Positions 27,283 to 36,811 of a DNA stretch of 64,000 nt are shown here, in pieces (the stretch's first letter is position 1; the number at the start of each line of letters is the position of its first letter). The stretch is from contig CAYMPJ010000004.1 in assembly GCA_964392325.1 (NCBI GenBank), positions 1 through 64,000 on the forward strand, read 5' to 3'. The notes below the pieces were generated by a model. The model was not told the origin of the DNA. It saw only the letters and a program-made list of their open reading frames with translations, and searched no databases. Made by a program: the position numbers and the translations under genes. This stretch comes from CALLPQ01 sp964392325 (GTDB taxonomy: Bacteria; Pseudomonadota; Alphaproteobacteria; Caulobacterales; Parvularculaceae).

Positions 27283-29268
27283 TCAAGCAGATATATCATG
27301 ATGTTTTATATGCTTGCCGGAATATTCCCTCAGGCAATTTGCGATTGTGTCAATTGAGAATGGCTTTGTGATCAAATCATCCATGCCAGAGGTTAGATAT
27401 TCCCCTGAGGATTTACCCGCGACATGAGCGGTCAAAGCGATGATCGACATTGGTGATCTATTTTGATCTCGCTCCCATTTGCGGATAATTTTGGTTGCCT
27501 GAAAGCCGTCAACTTTTGGCATGCTGCCATCCATAAATATTAAATCATAACGGCCACTTTGCGCGACATTTATTGCTTCTTGCCCATCACCAACTGAGTC
27601 AATTGCCTCAGGTTTTGCGCCAAGCTGTGTTAGTGCCTCTGTGAGTACCTCAATATTTATTGGATTATCGTCTGCAATCAGTATTTTAAGACAATCTATA
27701 TTATTCAATCCTTCGAAGATGTCTTTTTTCGTCTTGGCACTGCGTGTTTGGATTTCTTTTAACTCTTTCGTAGATGGCGCTGGCGTTGGTATGGCAAACC
27801 AAAAGCGTGACCCTTTTCCTTCCTGACTCTCTAAACCAATTTTTCCTTTCATCGACTCAACAAGGCTTTGGCAAATTGATAGGCCCAGTCCTGTACCACC
27901 ATATAAACGTGTGGTTGATTGATCGGCTTGAGAAAAGGATTCAAATACTGCCGCCTGTTTGTCTTTTGCTATGCCAATGCCGCTATCTTCAACAGAAAAA
28001 TAGGTAATAGGAACACTGTCAGGATTGGGAATATTACGGGCATGAATTTTCACAAACCCGTCTTCGGTAAATTTCAGCGCATTATTGACCAGATTATTTA
28101 AAATCTGTCCGATTCTGACCGGATCGCCCATCATAATTTCGCCGACGTCTGGATCTATTTCATACTCCAGTTTGACGTCAATTTTTTCTGCTTTTTCCTG
28201 ATATAGCCTGATGACGCTATTGATAGACTCTCTTGGATTAAACGGGACAATTTCCAAATCCATTTTTCCCGCCTCGATTTTGGAAAGATCAAGAATATCA
28301 TTAATGATCGATAAAAGCGTTTTACCAGAATCGAAGACGACTTCGGCATGACGTTTTTGCGGACCATATAAATCCGCTTTAGTGAGAAGCTCGGCCATCA
28401 CCAGCATTCCATTCAAGGGGGTGCGGATTTCATGACTAATCATAGCAAGAAAATCAGATTTGGCTTTGTTTGCTTTTTCGGCTGTTTGCATCGCATCTTT
28501 ATATTGCCGGGTGCGCAGTTCCACGCGCGATTCAAGCGTGCGTCTATGGGCATCGAGCTTTTCATCGCGCTCGCGAACGCGGGTGACCATTTTATTAAAA
28601 GATTCAATCAGCCCATCAAATTCATCAAGACTGCGATGATCCAACATATTATTATAATTGCCCGTTTCCTCGATGTTTTTCATAGCACGTGTAAGACTAC
28701 TGATAGGGACGGTGACCGAACGTTGAATAAACCACGCCGCTATCAAACCTACAAATAATACTGTTCCGGCAATTAATAAGGTGGTTAGAAAAATTAAAAT
28801 CACTTGTGGCTTTAGATCATTAGTTTTTCTGTAAACATTCAAAACACCAATCTGTTTTCCCGCAAAAACAATCGGTGTTTCATAAGATACGGTGTGTGAT
28901 CGCAACAATGCGAACAGGTTTTTTTGTTTTCCAAGATCAAGGTTTCTCGTGGTTACAATGGTTCTATCGCCAAGGCTTGCAAAAGATTTTCCCGCCGGGT
29001 TTATAACGTCAATAAAATCGATCGATGACAGGGTACCTACAACGGATAGGTTTCTGAAGGTGCTATTTTTATTGTCTTTTGCCATATCCGGCGCGACGAC
29101 TTTTGCCAGTATCTTGGATTGATCGGATAATTGATTAATTCGGAATTGTTTATAAGACGAAATTTCGCGCCATGTAGAAACGCTGCCAAATGCTATTACC
29201 GCAATGACAATGGTTAATGTCACCAGAAATAATAACCGTGTGGAAATGGAGCGATTAAGAAAGGGCAC
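27283..29268 (-). CDS. Hybrid sensor histidine kinase (CHASE8-like sensor, HAMP, receiver)
   Basis: About 661 residues. Two membrane helices (about 10-30 and 160-185) bracket a periplasmic sensor of about 125 residues resembling CHASE8. HAMP (from RSVTVPISSL) and a short coiled coil follow, then HisKA with SHEIRTPLNG (H279), HATPase with NLVNNALKF, DSGIGI and GGTGLGLSI, and a receiver with ADDNPIN, FMDGSMPKVDG (D580) and ITKPF. GTG 29268 is chosen because AGGA lies 6 bases upstream; a TTG two codons earlier overlaps that site. No cognate output gene is adjacent. The signal is unknown. Confidence 0.9.
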   Translation of the reverse strand: MPFLNRSISTRLLFLVTLTIVIAVIAFGSVSTWREISSYKQFRINQLSDQSKILAKVVAPDMAKDNKNSTFRNLSVVGTLSSIDFIDVINPAGKSFASLGDRTIVTTRNLDLGKQKNLFALLRSHTVSYETPIVFAGKQIGVLNVYRKTNDLKPQVILIFLTTLLIAGTVLFVGLIAAWFIQRSVTVPISSLTRAMKNIEETGNYNNMLDHRSLDEFDGLIESFNKMVTRVRERDEKLDAHRRTLESRVELRTRQYKDAMQTAEKANKAKSDFLAMISHEIRTPLNGMLVMAELLTKADLYGPQKRHAEVVFDSGKTLLSIINDILDLSKIEAGKMDLEIVPFNPRESINSVIRLYQEKAEKIDVKLEYEIDPDVGEIMMGDPVRIGQILNNLVNNALKFTEDGFVKIHARNIPNPDSVPITYFSVEDSGIGIAKDKQAAVFESFSQADQSTTRLYGGTGLGLSICQSLVESMKGKIGLESQEGKGSRFWFAIPTPAPSTKELKEIQTRSAKTKKDIFEGLNNIDCLKILIADDNPINIEVLTEALTQLGAKPEAIDSVGDGQEAINVAQSGRYDLIFMDGSMPKVDGFQATKIIRKWERDQNRSPMSIIALTAHVAGKSSGEYLTSGMDDLITKPFSIDTIANCLREYSGKHIKHHDISA

Positions 29269-29315
29269 TGTCAATCCTGTGTGCAGATAAAGGATGATAC
29301 GAAAAAGGAGGGAAA

Positions 29316-30656
29316 TTATTTTCTCAAATAAGTGGTGCCGCCGATTGGTCCAACGCCGTTTGGTACAGGAATATCACTGGCACTATAGTTTGAATTTAAA
29401 ACAAGCGAAGGTCGATTTTCCAGACGAATTCTATTGGCAACAATAATGGTGTATGCTGATTGATCTGCGATTGGGTCAAATGTCTCAACGCTAAAAGTGC
29501 TATTAGGTAGATAAAATGTGCCCAAAAGGGTGCGCGCTAAGCCGCTACGAATCGCGTGTTGACTATCTGTTGTTTGGTCTGGATCTTCCATGAATAGTAT
29601 GCCGGCTAGGTTTCCGGTTTTAGCCGCAGTCAAATCGACAGCAGCATCGATCTCCATAAATAATCGGGAGTTAGTGCCGGTTAGATAAAAAGTGATATTT
29701 TCTCCTGCTGATACGGAATCTCTGTCAAAAACCAGAGGGCCATCTTGGATTATATAAAGACCGGGCTCGAATGTTGCTTGGGCAAATGTATTCACACGTA
29801 ACCCTCCACAATAAACACCGGGGGAGAGGGTGACCGCATTTATGTTCTGGTTTATAGGGTCTTGCAGCGCCTCTGCTGCAGAATTAAACATCTCGATGTC
29901 TTTTATTTTTGCTTCAACGCCGCCACGATCTGTACTGCCAGCATTAAACTGGGTTTCATCACATGCTCCAATAGTTGGTTTCATTAAAGCATCAGCTAGA
30001 GGGTCTGGGTAGACCGGGCAATCAACGATGGGTTCATTGGTGTAATTATTGCCGTTACCGACAAATCCACCGCTAGAACAAATTACATCTGCATCAATGA
30101 ATGCTTGCGATTGTAAATTAATACCTCCGGGAGCAGATGAGTTTGAAAAAACACTGCATTCGTCAGCTTCGATGCGCGCTTCGCCGTTCAGCGAAATGGC
30201 GCCTCCTGTGTTTTCATTTAGCGCTAATGCGCAAAGCTTAACCGAGCCGGCGGCGACTGCTTGACTTTCAACAACGATGGCATTTTTTAAAAATTTTCCT
30301 AGAAAGTACGGGTTGGTTTCCTGTTTTACGGTTGTTTCGACAATGCCTTCTTTGATAGAAACTTTGGCGTCACTTGAAAATTCGCCAGTATTTTTTGTGT
30401 TCTTTACCAGGAATTCTAACTCCGATTTAACAAAAGCTTCTATTGAGGTGGAATCGGTTGTTGCAAGAGATAGAGCTTTTGCACCAGCAAGAGCGGCTGC
30501 GTCGGCAGAATTTTGCAATTCTGATTTTTGTATTGTGTACTGAACTAAATCTACGCCCGCCCCGCAAAGCAATAATACTATGGGAAAAACTAACGCGGTT
30601 ATAGTGGCAGTATTGCCAGATCCTGCGCGTATATACTTGATCAATGAGTTCTCCAT
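29316..30656 (-). CDS. TadG-like pilus assembly/secreted protein
   Basis: 446 residues. The N-terminus SGNTATITALVFPIVLLLCGAGVDLVQY is the TadE/TadG-like leader and membrane anchor, followed by QNSADAAALAGAKAL, a hallmark of TadG proteins. The remaining ~350 residues are an extracytoplasmic, beta-rich domain with several cysteines; no von Willebrand MIDAS motif is obvious. The gene is not in a tad/flp cluster: its neighbours are a hybrid kinase and a LysR regulator. It may act with a tad locus elsewhere or as a separate surface protein. Confidence 0.82.
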   Translation of the reverse strand: MENSLIKYIRAGSGNTATITALVFPIVLLLCGAGVDLVQYTIQKSELQNSADAAALAGAKALSLATTDSTSIEAFVKSELEFLVKNTKNTGEFSSDAKVSIKEGIVETTVKQETNPYFLGKFLKNAIVVESQAVAAGSVKLCALALNENTGGAISLNGEARIEADECSVFSNSSAPGGINLQSQAFIDADVICSSGGFVGNGNNYTNEPIVDCPVYPDPLADALMKPTIGACDETQFNAGSTDRGGVEAKIKDIEMFNSAAEALQDPINQNINAVTLSPGVYCGGLRVNTFAQATFEPGLYIIQDGPLVFDRDSVSAGENITFYLTGTNSRLFMEIDAAVDLTAAKTGNLAGILFMEDPDQTTDSQHAIRSGLARTLLGTFYLPNSTFSVETFDPIADQSAYTIIVANRIRLENRPSLVLNSNYSASDIPVPNGVGPIGGTTYLRK

Positions 30657-30914
30657 AAGAAATGTTCACTAGCGCGTTTTGTTGCGCATTTTCTCTCTTC
30701 TGGCCGTGAAGTTACAACCCCAAAGTTACGTATTGAATAAAATTAATGATTAATACTGAAAAAAATAAAATTTTATTTGTATTTTAAAAAATGAAAAAAC
30801 TAAACGCACATTTGTGTTCATAAGGGTTTTGTTAGGTATTGTTTTTTATGCAAGCCGCTCTCAGGAGAGATATATTTATAAATGTAACCACAGATAAATC
30901 CGGAAAGGTCAGGT

Positions 30915-31823
30915 TCATTTTAAAAACAAACCCTCAATCATATCCTGAAACCATTGGTTCGCCGGATGAGAAGCAAGGCGTTCATGCCAGATCAGTTTCC
31001 AGCGGCTAAATGAGGGGGGACCTTTAATCGGAGCGGGGCGTTCTACCAGATTAAAAACAGGCGCATAACGCTCGGCCAATCGGTGGGGCACTGTCAGAAC
31101 CATATCGGTGGTTGCTAATATTCCCGGTGCTTGAGAAAAACGCGGGACAGACATGGCAACCCGGCGCGTTAGTCCCTTTTTGGCCAAGGCATCATCCACA
31201 AAGCCAACATTGTTCCCACGCGGGCTAACCAGTAAGTGGTTGACGCTTGCAAAGCGCTTCAGGGTCAGTTTTCCTTTTGCCAGCTCATGTCCCTTCCGCA
31301 TCAAAAGAACGTAATTATCATCGATCAGAACGCTCTGATTAAATCTGTCCGGCATTTCTGCTGCAGTGCTAAGGGCAAAATCGGCTTCTTGCGTATCTAA
31401 CAGTTCGAGCAGTTCTGTGGTTGCGGTCTCCGAGATGAGTCGCAAATTAATATGGGGCGCGGTTTTCCATAAGTCTCTCACGATGACGGGCATTAAAACT
31501 GTTGAGGCATAGTCGGAAGTAACAATGCGGAAAGTGCGTTGCGATGTCTTTGGATCAAAATCGACAGGGTCGAGAGCAACTTCAAGCCTGTGCAAAGCAC
31601 GCCGGATAGGCTCTGCCAGTTCGAGCGCTCTTGGTGTTGCCTTCATGCCTTCAGGGGAGCGGATAAACAAATCATCTTTCAAATGATAACGCAGCCTATT
31701 CAATGCGTTTGATACGGCCGGTTGGGAAAGACCAATACGTTCGCCCGCGCGCGTGACATTACGCTCACGCATGACAGCGTCAAAAACCAGAATCAAATTT
31801 AAGTCGAGAGAAGCTAAATTCAT
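30915..31823 (-). CDS. LysR-family transcriptional regulator
   Basis: About 302 residues. The winged helix-turn-helix covers the first 60 residues (NVTRAGERIGLSQPAVSNALNRLRYHLKDDLF), and a periplasmic-binding-like effector domain follows (FRIVTSDYASTVLMPVIV, DFALSTAAEMPD). ATG 31823 is used since it begins MNLASLDLNL, the standard LysR start; a 12-residue extension is unlikely. It resembles NodD/SyrM-like or PcpR-type members. It is divergent from a 32-residue membrane peptide gene (31916), its closest candidate target. Confidence 0.9.
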   Translation of the reverse strand: MNLASLDLNLILVFDAVMRERNVTRAGERIGLSQPAVSNALNRLRYHLKDDLFIRSPEGMKATPRALELAEPIRRALHRLEVALDPVDFDPKTSQRTFRIVTSDYASTVLMPVIVRDLWKTAPHINLRLISETATTELLELLDTQEADFALSTAAEMPDRFNQSVLIDDNYVLLMRKGHELAKGKLTLKRFASVNHLLVSPRGNNVGFVDDALAKKGLTRRVAMSVPRFSQAPGILATTDMVLTVPHRLAERYAPVFNLVERPAPIKGPPSFSRWKLIWHERLASHPANQWFQDMIEGLFLK

Positions 31824-31915
31824 GCCATGAATATAGCATATACAAATAATCCATTTCAATGATGATCTTTTTTATCCTACATATACTCAACCAAACAAAC
31901 AAAAGGATCAAAACC

Positions 31916-32014
31916 ATGATTAATAACAACTCACTTCGCAGCCTCGGCGTTATCGTTTTTTCAATTGCGTTGACACTTTCCCCAGCTCTTTACGCCTTTG
32001 TAAGCCTTGCATAA
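31916..32014 (+). CDS. Small membrane peptide, 32 residues
   Basis: A short gene with good context: AAAGGATC 6 bases before an ATG, then 32 codons. The product has a polar start (MINNNSLRS) and one hydrophobic helix (LGVIVFSIALTLSPALYAF), so it is probably a single-pass membrane peptide or a small secreted peptide with SPALYA as a possible cleavage site. It is divergent from the LysR gene with a 92-base spacer, consistent with control by that regulator. A weak AAACC/GGTTT hairpin plus T-run lies 65 bases after the stop. No known family recognised. Confidence 0.5.
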   Translation: MINNNSLRSLGVIVFSIALTLSPALYAFVSLA

Positions 32015-32383
32015 CCAATGCTCCCATAAGCCATCTATGGCACCCATAGGTGGGCCGAGCCGAATTGGCTAATTGCGCAAACCCCTCAAACACTTGGTTT
32101 TTTTCTGTAGATAACGGGAAAATGATCAAAGCGTTTGAAGGGTTTGATGCTATTTCCCTCTCAAAAGGGGCCATCATCACAGCGCCGGCCCCACCATCCC
32201 GGAGGTTTTGCGCGAGAAAAGCTCAAAAAAACACGCTTTATTAGAATATTATGGACCCATAATCATGAGGTGTTCAAACCTATTTGATTTGCTTAATATA
32301 AATCCGGGTGAGATAACAATTCGTAATAAATTACATGTATTTGATATATTACCAGCTCACTTTCAAACGTAACGCTAAATAGG
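32015..32383. other. Intergenic region before the RND efflux genes
   Basis: About 370 bases without a convincing gene. A small hairpin GCCAT-CT-ATGGC lies near 32029-32040 and a weak terminator-like AAACC (32079-32083)/GGTTT (32096-32100) with a T-run ends any transcript of the 32-residue peptide. The promoter for the efflux genes presumably lies in the AT-rich stretch 32235-32380. Confidence 0.4.
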
Positions 32384-33586
32384 ATGCAAATCGGCATGAA
32401 GAATTCGAGATCACTTCTTATGGGTCTTGGGATCGGCGCGCTTTTTGGTGCGAGCGTTATCGTATTAATGAATAATAAATTGGGTGCTTCATCCGCCCCC
32501 TCAAATGAAGGCAAACAGACACAATCAGCGCGTGCTAGTAGCGGGCCTGGAAATCGGGGCGGCGGCAGGCCTGCTGCAGGGGGGCGCCGGCAATATATCC
32601 CATCTGTAACAATGGCGCTGGCCAGTGAGTCTTCGATTACAAAAACAATTGAAGCATTGGGAGAGGCGCGTGCGTCCAAGAATGTCGCAGTAACATCCCA
32701 GGTCGCAGGATTGGTGACGAATGTCCTGATTGCGCCGGGTAAGCGATTTAAAAAAGGCGACCTGCTCTTACAAGTTGATAATCAAGAACAAAAGATCGGA
32801 TATGATCGGGCGCAGGCGCAATACCCAGTCGCAAAAGCAAATGCCGAACGTTATCGCCAACTTGCTGAAGAAGATGCAGGCTCACGGCTCGAAGCAGACG
32901 ATGCATTCAATGCTTTAAAAAACATTGAGGCCGAGCTGCGCTCTGCGGAGTTTACTCTAAAACAGCGCGCCATCTCTGCGCCTTTTGACGGGATTGCCGG
33001 CCTTACAACTGTCGAGGTCGGCGACTACATCCAAACCGGTGAAACCATCACCACCCTTGATGATACATCTGCGATTGTGGTGGAATTCGGGGTCCCTCAG
33101 GAACGCGCAGCCTATATTAGTCTGGATCAACCGGTAGAAGTGCGTTTAACATCAGACGCTGGCGTTGGATATAAAGGTAAGGTGACGGCAATTGATAGCC
33201 GTATAAATGCGCAGTCACGCACCTTAAATGTTGAGGCTATTGTTGATAATTTTGATGGGCGACTTTTGCCCGGTGCAAGCTTTATCGTAACAGCCAAGGC
33301 GCCGGGTTTACCCGCAATAGCCATCCCCGGACTTGCCCTGCAATGGGACCGGGCCGGGGCTTATGTTTGGAAGCGGGGCCCCGAGGGAAAAGCCCAGCGT
33401 GCGTCGGTACGCCTTGTTCAGCGTTCTGATAATATCATCCTCGTCGAGGGCGATGTTCTGCCCGGTGATGCGATTGCTGTTGATGGATCCGACCGCGTTC
33501 GTATTGGCGTTCCGCTACCTGAACTTGCCAAGCCAACGCTTCAAAGCAAGCCGGGTTTTGTTAATTCAGGCAGTGCTTTGCAATAA
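32384..33586 (+). CDS. RND efflux periplasmic adaptor (membrane fusion protein)
   Basis: 400 residues. An N-terminal membrane anchor (about 8-26) and a Gly/Ala/Pro-rich linker are followed by the adaptor core: lipoyl half-motifs VAGLVTNVLIAPGKRFKKGDLLLQVD and ISAPFDGIAGLTTVEVGDYIQTGE on each side of a coiled-coil hairpin, then beta-barrel and membrane-proximal domains. It links the inner-membrane pump encoded 12 bases downstream to an outer-membrane channel not present here. Start is ATG 32384; an ATG 12 bases later (MKNSRS) is almost as good. Confidence 0.9.
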   Translation: MQIGMKNSRSLLMGLGIGALFGASVIVLMNNKLGASSAPSNEGKQTQSARASSGPGNRGGGRPAAGGRRQYIPSVTMALASESSITKTIEALGEARASKNVAVTSQVAGLVTNVLIAPGKRFKKGDLLLQVDNQEQKIGYDRAQAQYPVAKANAERYRQLAEEDAGSRLEADDAFNALKNIEAELRSAEFTLKQRAISAPFDGIAGLTTVEVGDYIQTGETITTLDDTSAIVVEFGVPQERAAYISLDQPVEVRLTSDAGVGYKGKVTAIDSRINAQSRTLNVEAIVDNFDGRLLPGASFIVTAKAPGLPAIAIPGLALQWDRAGAYVWKRGPEGKAQRASVRLVQRSDNIILVEGDVLPGDAIAVDGSDRVRIGVPLPELAKPTLQSKPGFVNSGSALQ

Positions 33587-33598
33587 AGAAGAATAATT

Positions 33599-36500
33599 TT
33601 GAATCTAGAAACTGATCTTACTGGTTCCAATGGCGGGGTTATCGGCATTTTTATTCGCCGACCGATTCTCGCAGCTGTCTTGAGTCTGCTTGTTATTTTG
33701 GCGGGTCTTGCGGCTTTGAGCGCTATTGAAGTGCGTGAATTGCCAGAGGTTGATCAGCCTGTTGTTTCAATACGGACAGTTTTTCCAGGTGCTTCTCCTG
33801 AATCAATGGACGCTGAAGTGACAGCTATTTTGGAAAGCGGAGTTGCGCAGGTTGACGGCGTTGTTTCAATCTCTTCCTCCTCAAGCTTTTCCCAAAGCAA
33901 TATTGGCATCGAACTCTCGCCATCAGTGGATATTGATCTGGCAGCGACGGATATTCAAAATGCTATTTCCTCAATATCAGATGAATTACCCGAAGGCGTT
34001 GAGGAACCACAGGTGCGCAAGGCTGATTCTGATGCATCGCCCTTTATGCGCTTGACGGTATCGGCTGATGGGATGGATCCGGGCGCGATTGCGCTGTTGG
34101 TCGATGACGTAATCCTGCCGCGCTTACAATCTGTTGAGGGTGTTGCCCAGGCGGATGATTATGGAGTTCGAAAACAAGTAATCCGGGTACGGGTGGTGCC
34201 AATATCTTTGGCGGCACGTGGGTTTACTATTCGCGATGTTACACGCCTGCTCTCTACAGCGGGTCAAACCGCGCCAAGTGGGCGATTGCGAAATGACGGC
34301 CAGCAAATACTGATACAAGCAGAGGCCCAAGCCAAAACACCCGCGGAAATTGCGAATTTGCGATTGGACGATCAAACCCGGCTTGCAGATGTGGCTATCG
34401 TTGAATGGGGTTTTGAAGACGAGATACGAACAGCGCGGGTCGATGGTGTGCCCGGTATTGGTATCGGTCTTGTTCGTCAGGCCCAGTCCAATACTGTCGC
34501 TGTATCAAAAGGCGTTCGCGAGGCCGTCGATGAGTTAAACGCGAGCTTGCCAAGCACCGTTAAAATTGGTGTCTCGGTTGATGACTCTATTTTTATCAAT
34601 GCAGCGATTGCTGAAGTTGTTAAGAGTTTGCTGCTTGCCACAGCCATTGTCGTCCTTGTGACTTTTTTATTCCTGCGCTCGATACGCGCGACGCTTATTC
34701 CAGCGGTAACAATTCCTGTGTCTTTGCTCGGAACAATCGCAGCATTATGGCTGGCCGGGTTTTCAATCAATTTGATCACACTCCTAGCGCTTGTAATGGC
34801 GACCGGTCTTGTTGTTGATGATGCGATTGTGGTGACCGAAAATATTCAACGCTGGCGTTTTAAAGGGGCGGGCAAACGCGCTGCCGCCGTTATCGGTGCC
34901 CGCGAAATTATTTTTGCTGTTCTATCAACCACCGTCACGCTGGCGGCGGTCTTTATTCCCATATCTTTTTTACCGGGTCAGGCTGGGCGTCTTTTTTCCG
35001 AATTTGGTTTTGTGCTGGCATTTGCGGTTTTTGTATCCTCCTTTGTTGCCTTAACCTTATGTCCTGTCTTGACAGTTCGATTGGGGAGTGAGGCCCGTAA
35101 GGGCGAAATTGAAGACCCATCTTTGCCGGCTCATAAACGCAAACCTGCTGGTCCGTTGAGTGCTGGTTATCAAAAGATTTTGCAATTTTGTTTAGCGCTC
35201 CCGATAATCCCCTTAGGTATTTCAGTGCTATTTGCTGCGGGGGCTTTTGTTTTATATCAAAGCGCGCCTAAAGAGTTGACGCCTACGGAAGATCGCGGGC
35301 GCGTATTTATGCGCGTTTCTGCCCAGAGCGGCGCGAGTTTTGGGTATTTAGATCGACGTGTCCTGGATATAGAATCGCGTATACAGAGCATAGTCGACGA
35401 AGGGGAAGCCGAGGCGATTTTTTCAATTACAGGGGTTGGCAGTGGTACCCAATCTTTTGTGATCCTTCTTCTGGATGATTGGAGCGAACGAACAAAATCA
35501 CAAGTGGATTTTGAACGGGAAGTCCGTCAACTTACAAGTGATATACCAGGCGCGACGGTTCGCGTTTTCAGCGGTAATTCTTTGGGCATTAGAGGTGCGG
35601 GTCAGGGATTACAATTTTCTGTTGTCGGCGACGATTATGACGCTGCGGTAGATGCTGCAGAATTGCTGTCGGCTAAATTATCAGAAAGCGAGACATTTTC
35701 CGATGTTCGCGTTAATTTCGATGTCTCCCAGCCTCAAATCACAATTAATATTGATCGGGAATCGGCCTCTCAACTTGGTGTGCCCGTAGAAGATATTACA
35801 TCGACAATTCAGGCATTGGCCGATGAGTTCGTCGCGACTCAAATATTCTCAGGTGATGATATAATTGAAGTTCTGATCTCTGGTGCCGGGAACCCCGTGA
35901 ACGATTCAACCGATTTGGAAAATATTTTTATTCGCTCCGGAGGGGGAGCAATTATCCCTCTCTCTTCTGTTGCAACAGTTAATGAAGTCTCCGTCGCCTC
36001 CAGACTACCGCGGGAGCAAAGACGCCGTGCAATTCCTGTTACTGCCGCGCTAACAGAAAACGCCCGGCTGGGAGATGCTATCGATGAATTACGCATTGTC
36101 GCAGATGAAACGCTCAGCGGCGCTTTATCGGTAGAGCTACTCGGAGAGGCGCGTATATTATCAGACACATCAAGTGTTGCAAATCTGGTATTTGCATTTG
36201 CCGGGCTTATCGTGTTTCTCGTTCTTGCGGCTCAATTTGAGAGTTTTGTGAGCGCTTTTATTATTATGTTTACAGTGCCCTTTGGTCTTGCAGCAGCGAT
36301 TTATGCAATTCACTTCACCGGTGGTTCAATTAATTATTACAGCCAAATTGGCTTGGTTCTTCTTATCGGGATCATGGCGAAAAATGGAATTCTGATTGTC
36401 GAATTTGCCAACAAGCTTCGTGATCAAGGAGAAAGCGTTAGAGAGGCGATCGAGCATGCATCTATCACGCGGTTGCGCCCGGTTTTGATGACGGCTATTT

Positions 36501-36727
36501 CCACGCTTCTAGGTGGATTACCTTTAATTATTGGTTCTGGCGCCGGAGCCGAGGCAAGGGCAACCCTTGGATGGGTAATTGTCGGCGGTCTTGGGTTTGC
36601 AACCTTCTTTACATTATTCATGACACCAGTTGCGTATCGTTTGTTTGCAGGCCTATCCAAAGCCCGCGGCGATGAGGGACGCAGCGTTGATGCGGAGTTG
36701 ATGGAACTGACGTTAGGAAAATCATAA
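33599..36727 (+). CDS. RND-family efflux transporter permease
   Basis: 1042 residues, standard for AcrB/MexB-like proton-driven pumps. Twelve membrane helices with two large periplasmic loops are predicted. Helix 4 contains ALVMATGLVVDDAIVVTENI, with the adjacent aspartates of proton relay; the C-terminal half repeats the fold with GLVLLIGIMAKNGILIVEFAN. The TTG start is preceded by AAGAAG and begins just before the first membrane helix. The two-gene unit with the adaptor is a multidrug or metabolite exporter; substrate unknown and no local repressor is seen. Confidence 0.93.
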   Translation: MNLETDLTGSNGGVIGIFIRRPILAAVLSLLVILAGLAALSAIEVRELPEVDQPVVSIRTVFPGASPESMDAEVTAILESGVAQVDGVVSISSSSSFSQSNIGIELSPSVDIDLAATDIQNAISSISDELPEGVEEPQVRKADSDASPFMRLTVSADGMDPGAIALLVDDVILPRLQSVEGVAQADDYGVRKQVIRVRVVPISLAARGFTIRDVTRLLSTAGQTAPSGRLRNDGQQILIQAEAQAKTPAEIANLRLDDQTRLADVAIVEWGFEDEIRTARVDGVPGIGIGLVRQAQSNTVAVSKGVREAVDELNASLPSTVKIGVSVDDSIFINAAIAEVVKSLLLATAIVVLVTFLFLRSIRATLIPAVTIPVSLLGTIAALWLAGFSINLITLLALVMATGLVVDDAIVVTENIQRWRFKGAGKRAAAVIGAREIIFAVLSTTVTLAAVFIPISFLPGQAGRLFSEFGFVLAFAVFVSSFVALTLCPVLTVRLGSEARKGEIEDPSLPAHKRKPAGPLSAGYQKILQFCLALPIIPLGISVLFAAGAFVLYQSAPKELTPTEDRGRVFMRVSAQSGASFGYLDRRVLDIESRIQSIVDEGEAEAIFSITGVGSGTQSFVILLLDDWSERTKSQVDFEREVRQLTSDIPGATVRVFSGNSLGIRGAGQGLQFSVVGDDYDAAVDAAELLSAKLSESETFSDVRVNFDVSQPQITINIDRESASQLGVPVEDITSTIQALADEFVATQIFSGDDIIEVLISGAGNPVNDSTDLENIFIRSGGGAIIPLSSVATVNEVSVASRLPREQRRRAIPVTAALTENARLGDAIDELRIVADETLSGALSVELLGEARILSDTSSVANLVFAFAGLIVFLVLAAQFESFVSAFIIMFTVPFGLAAAIYAIHFTGGSINYYSQIGLVLLIGIMAKNGILIVEFANKLRDQGESVREAIEHASITRLRPVLMTAISTLLGGLPLIIGSGAGAEARATLGWVIVGGLGFATFFTLFMTPVAYRLFAGLSKARGDEGRSVDAELMELTLGKS

Positions 36728-36811
36728 CTTAGTTCCGGACTAAAAATCAGCGCCAAGACAAAATGTGTTCGCGAATTTACATAAGAAAATTTGGCAAACA
36801 ATAATGGCTCT

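Noticed and set aside
32050..32244. Short open frames on both strands before the RND genes
   Set aside because: Both lack ribosome sites and overlap each other; only the 32-codon frame at 31916 has supporting signals.
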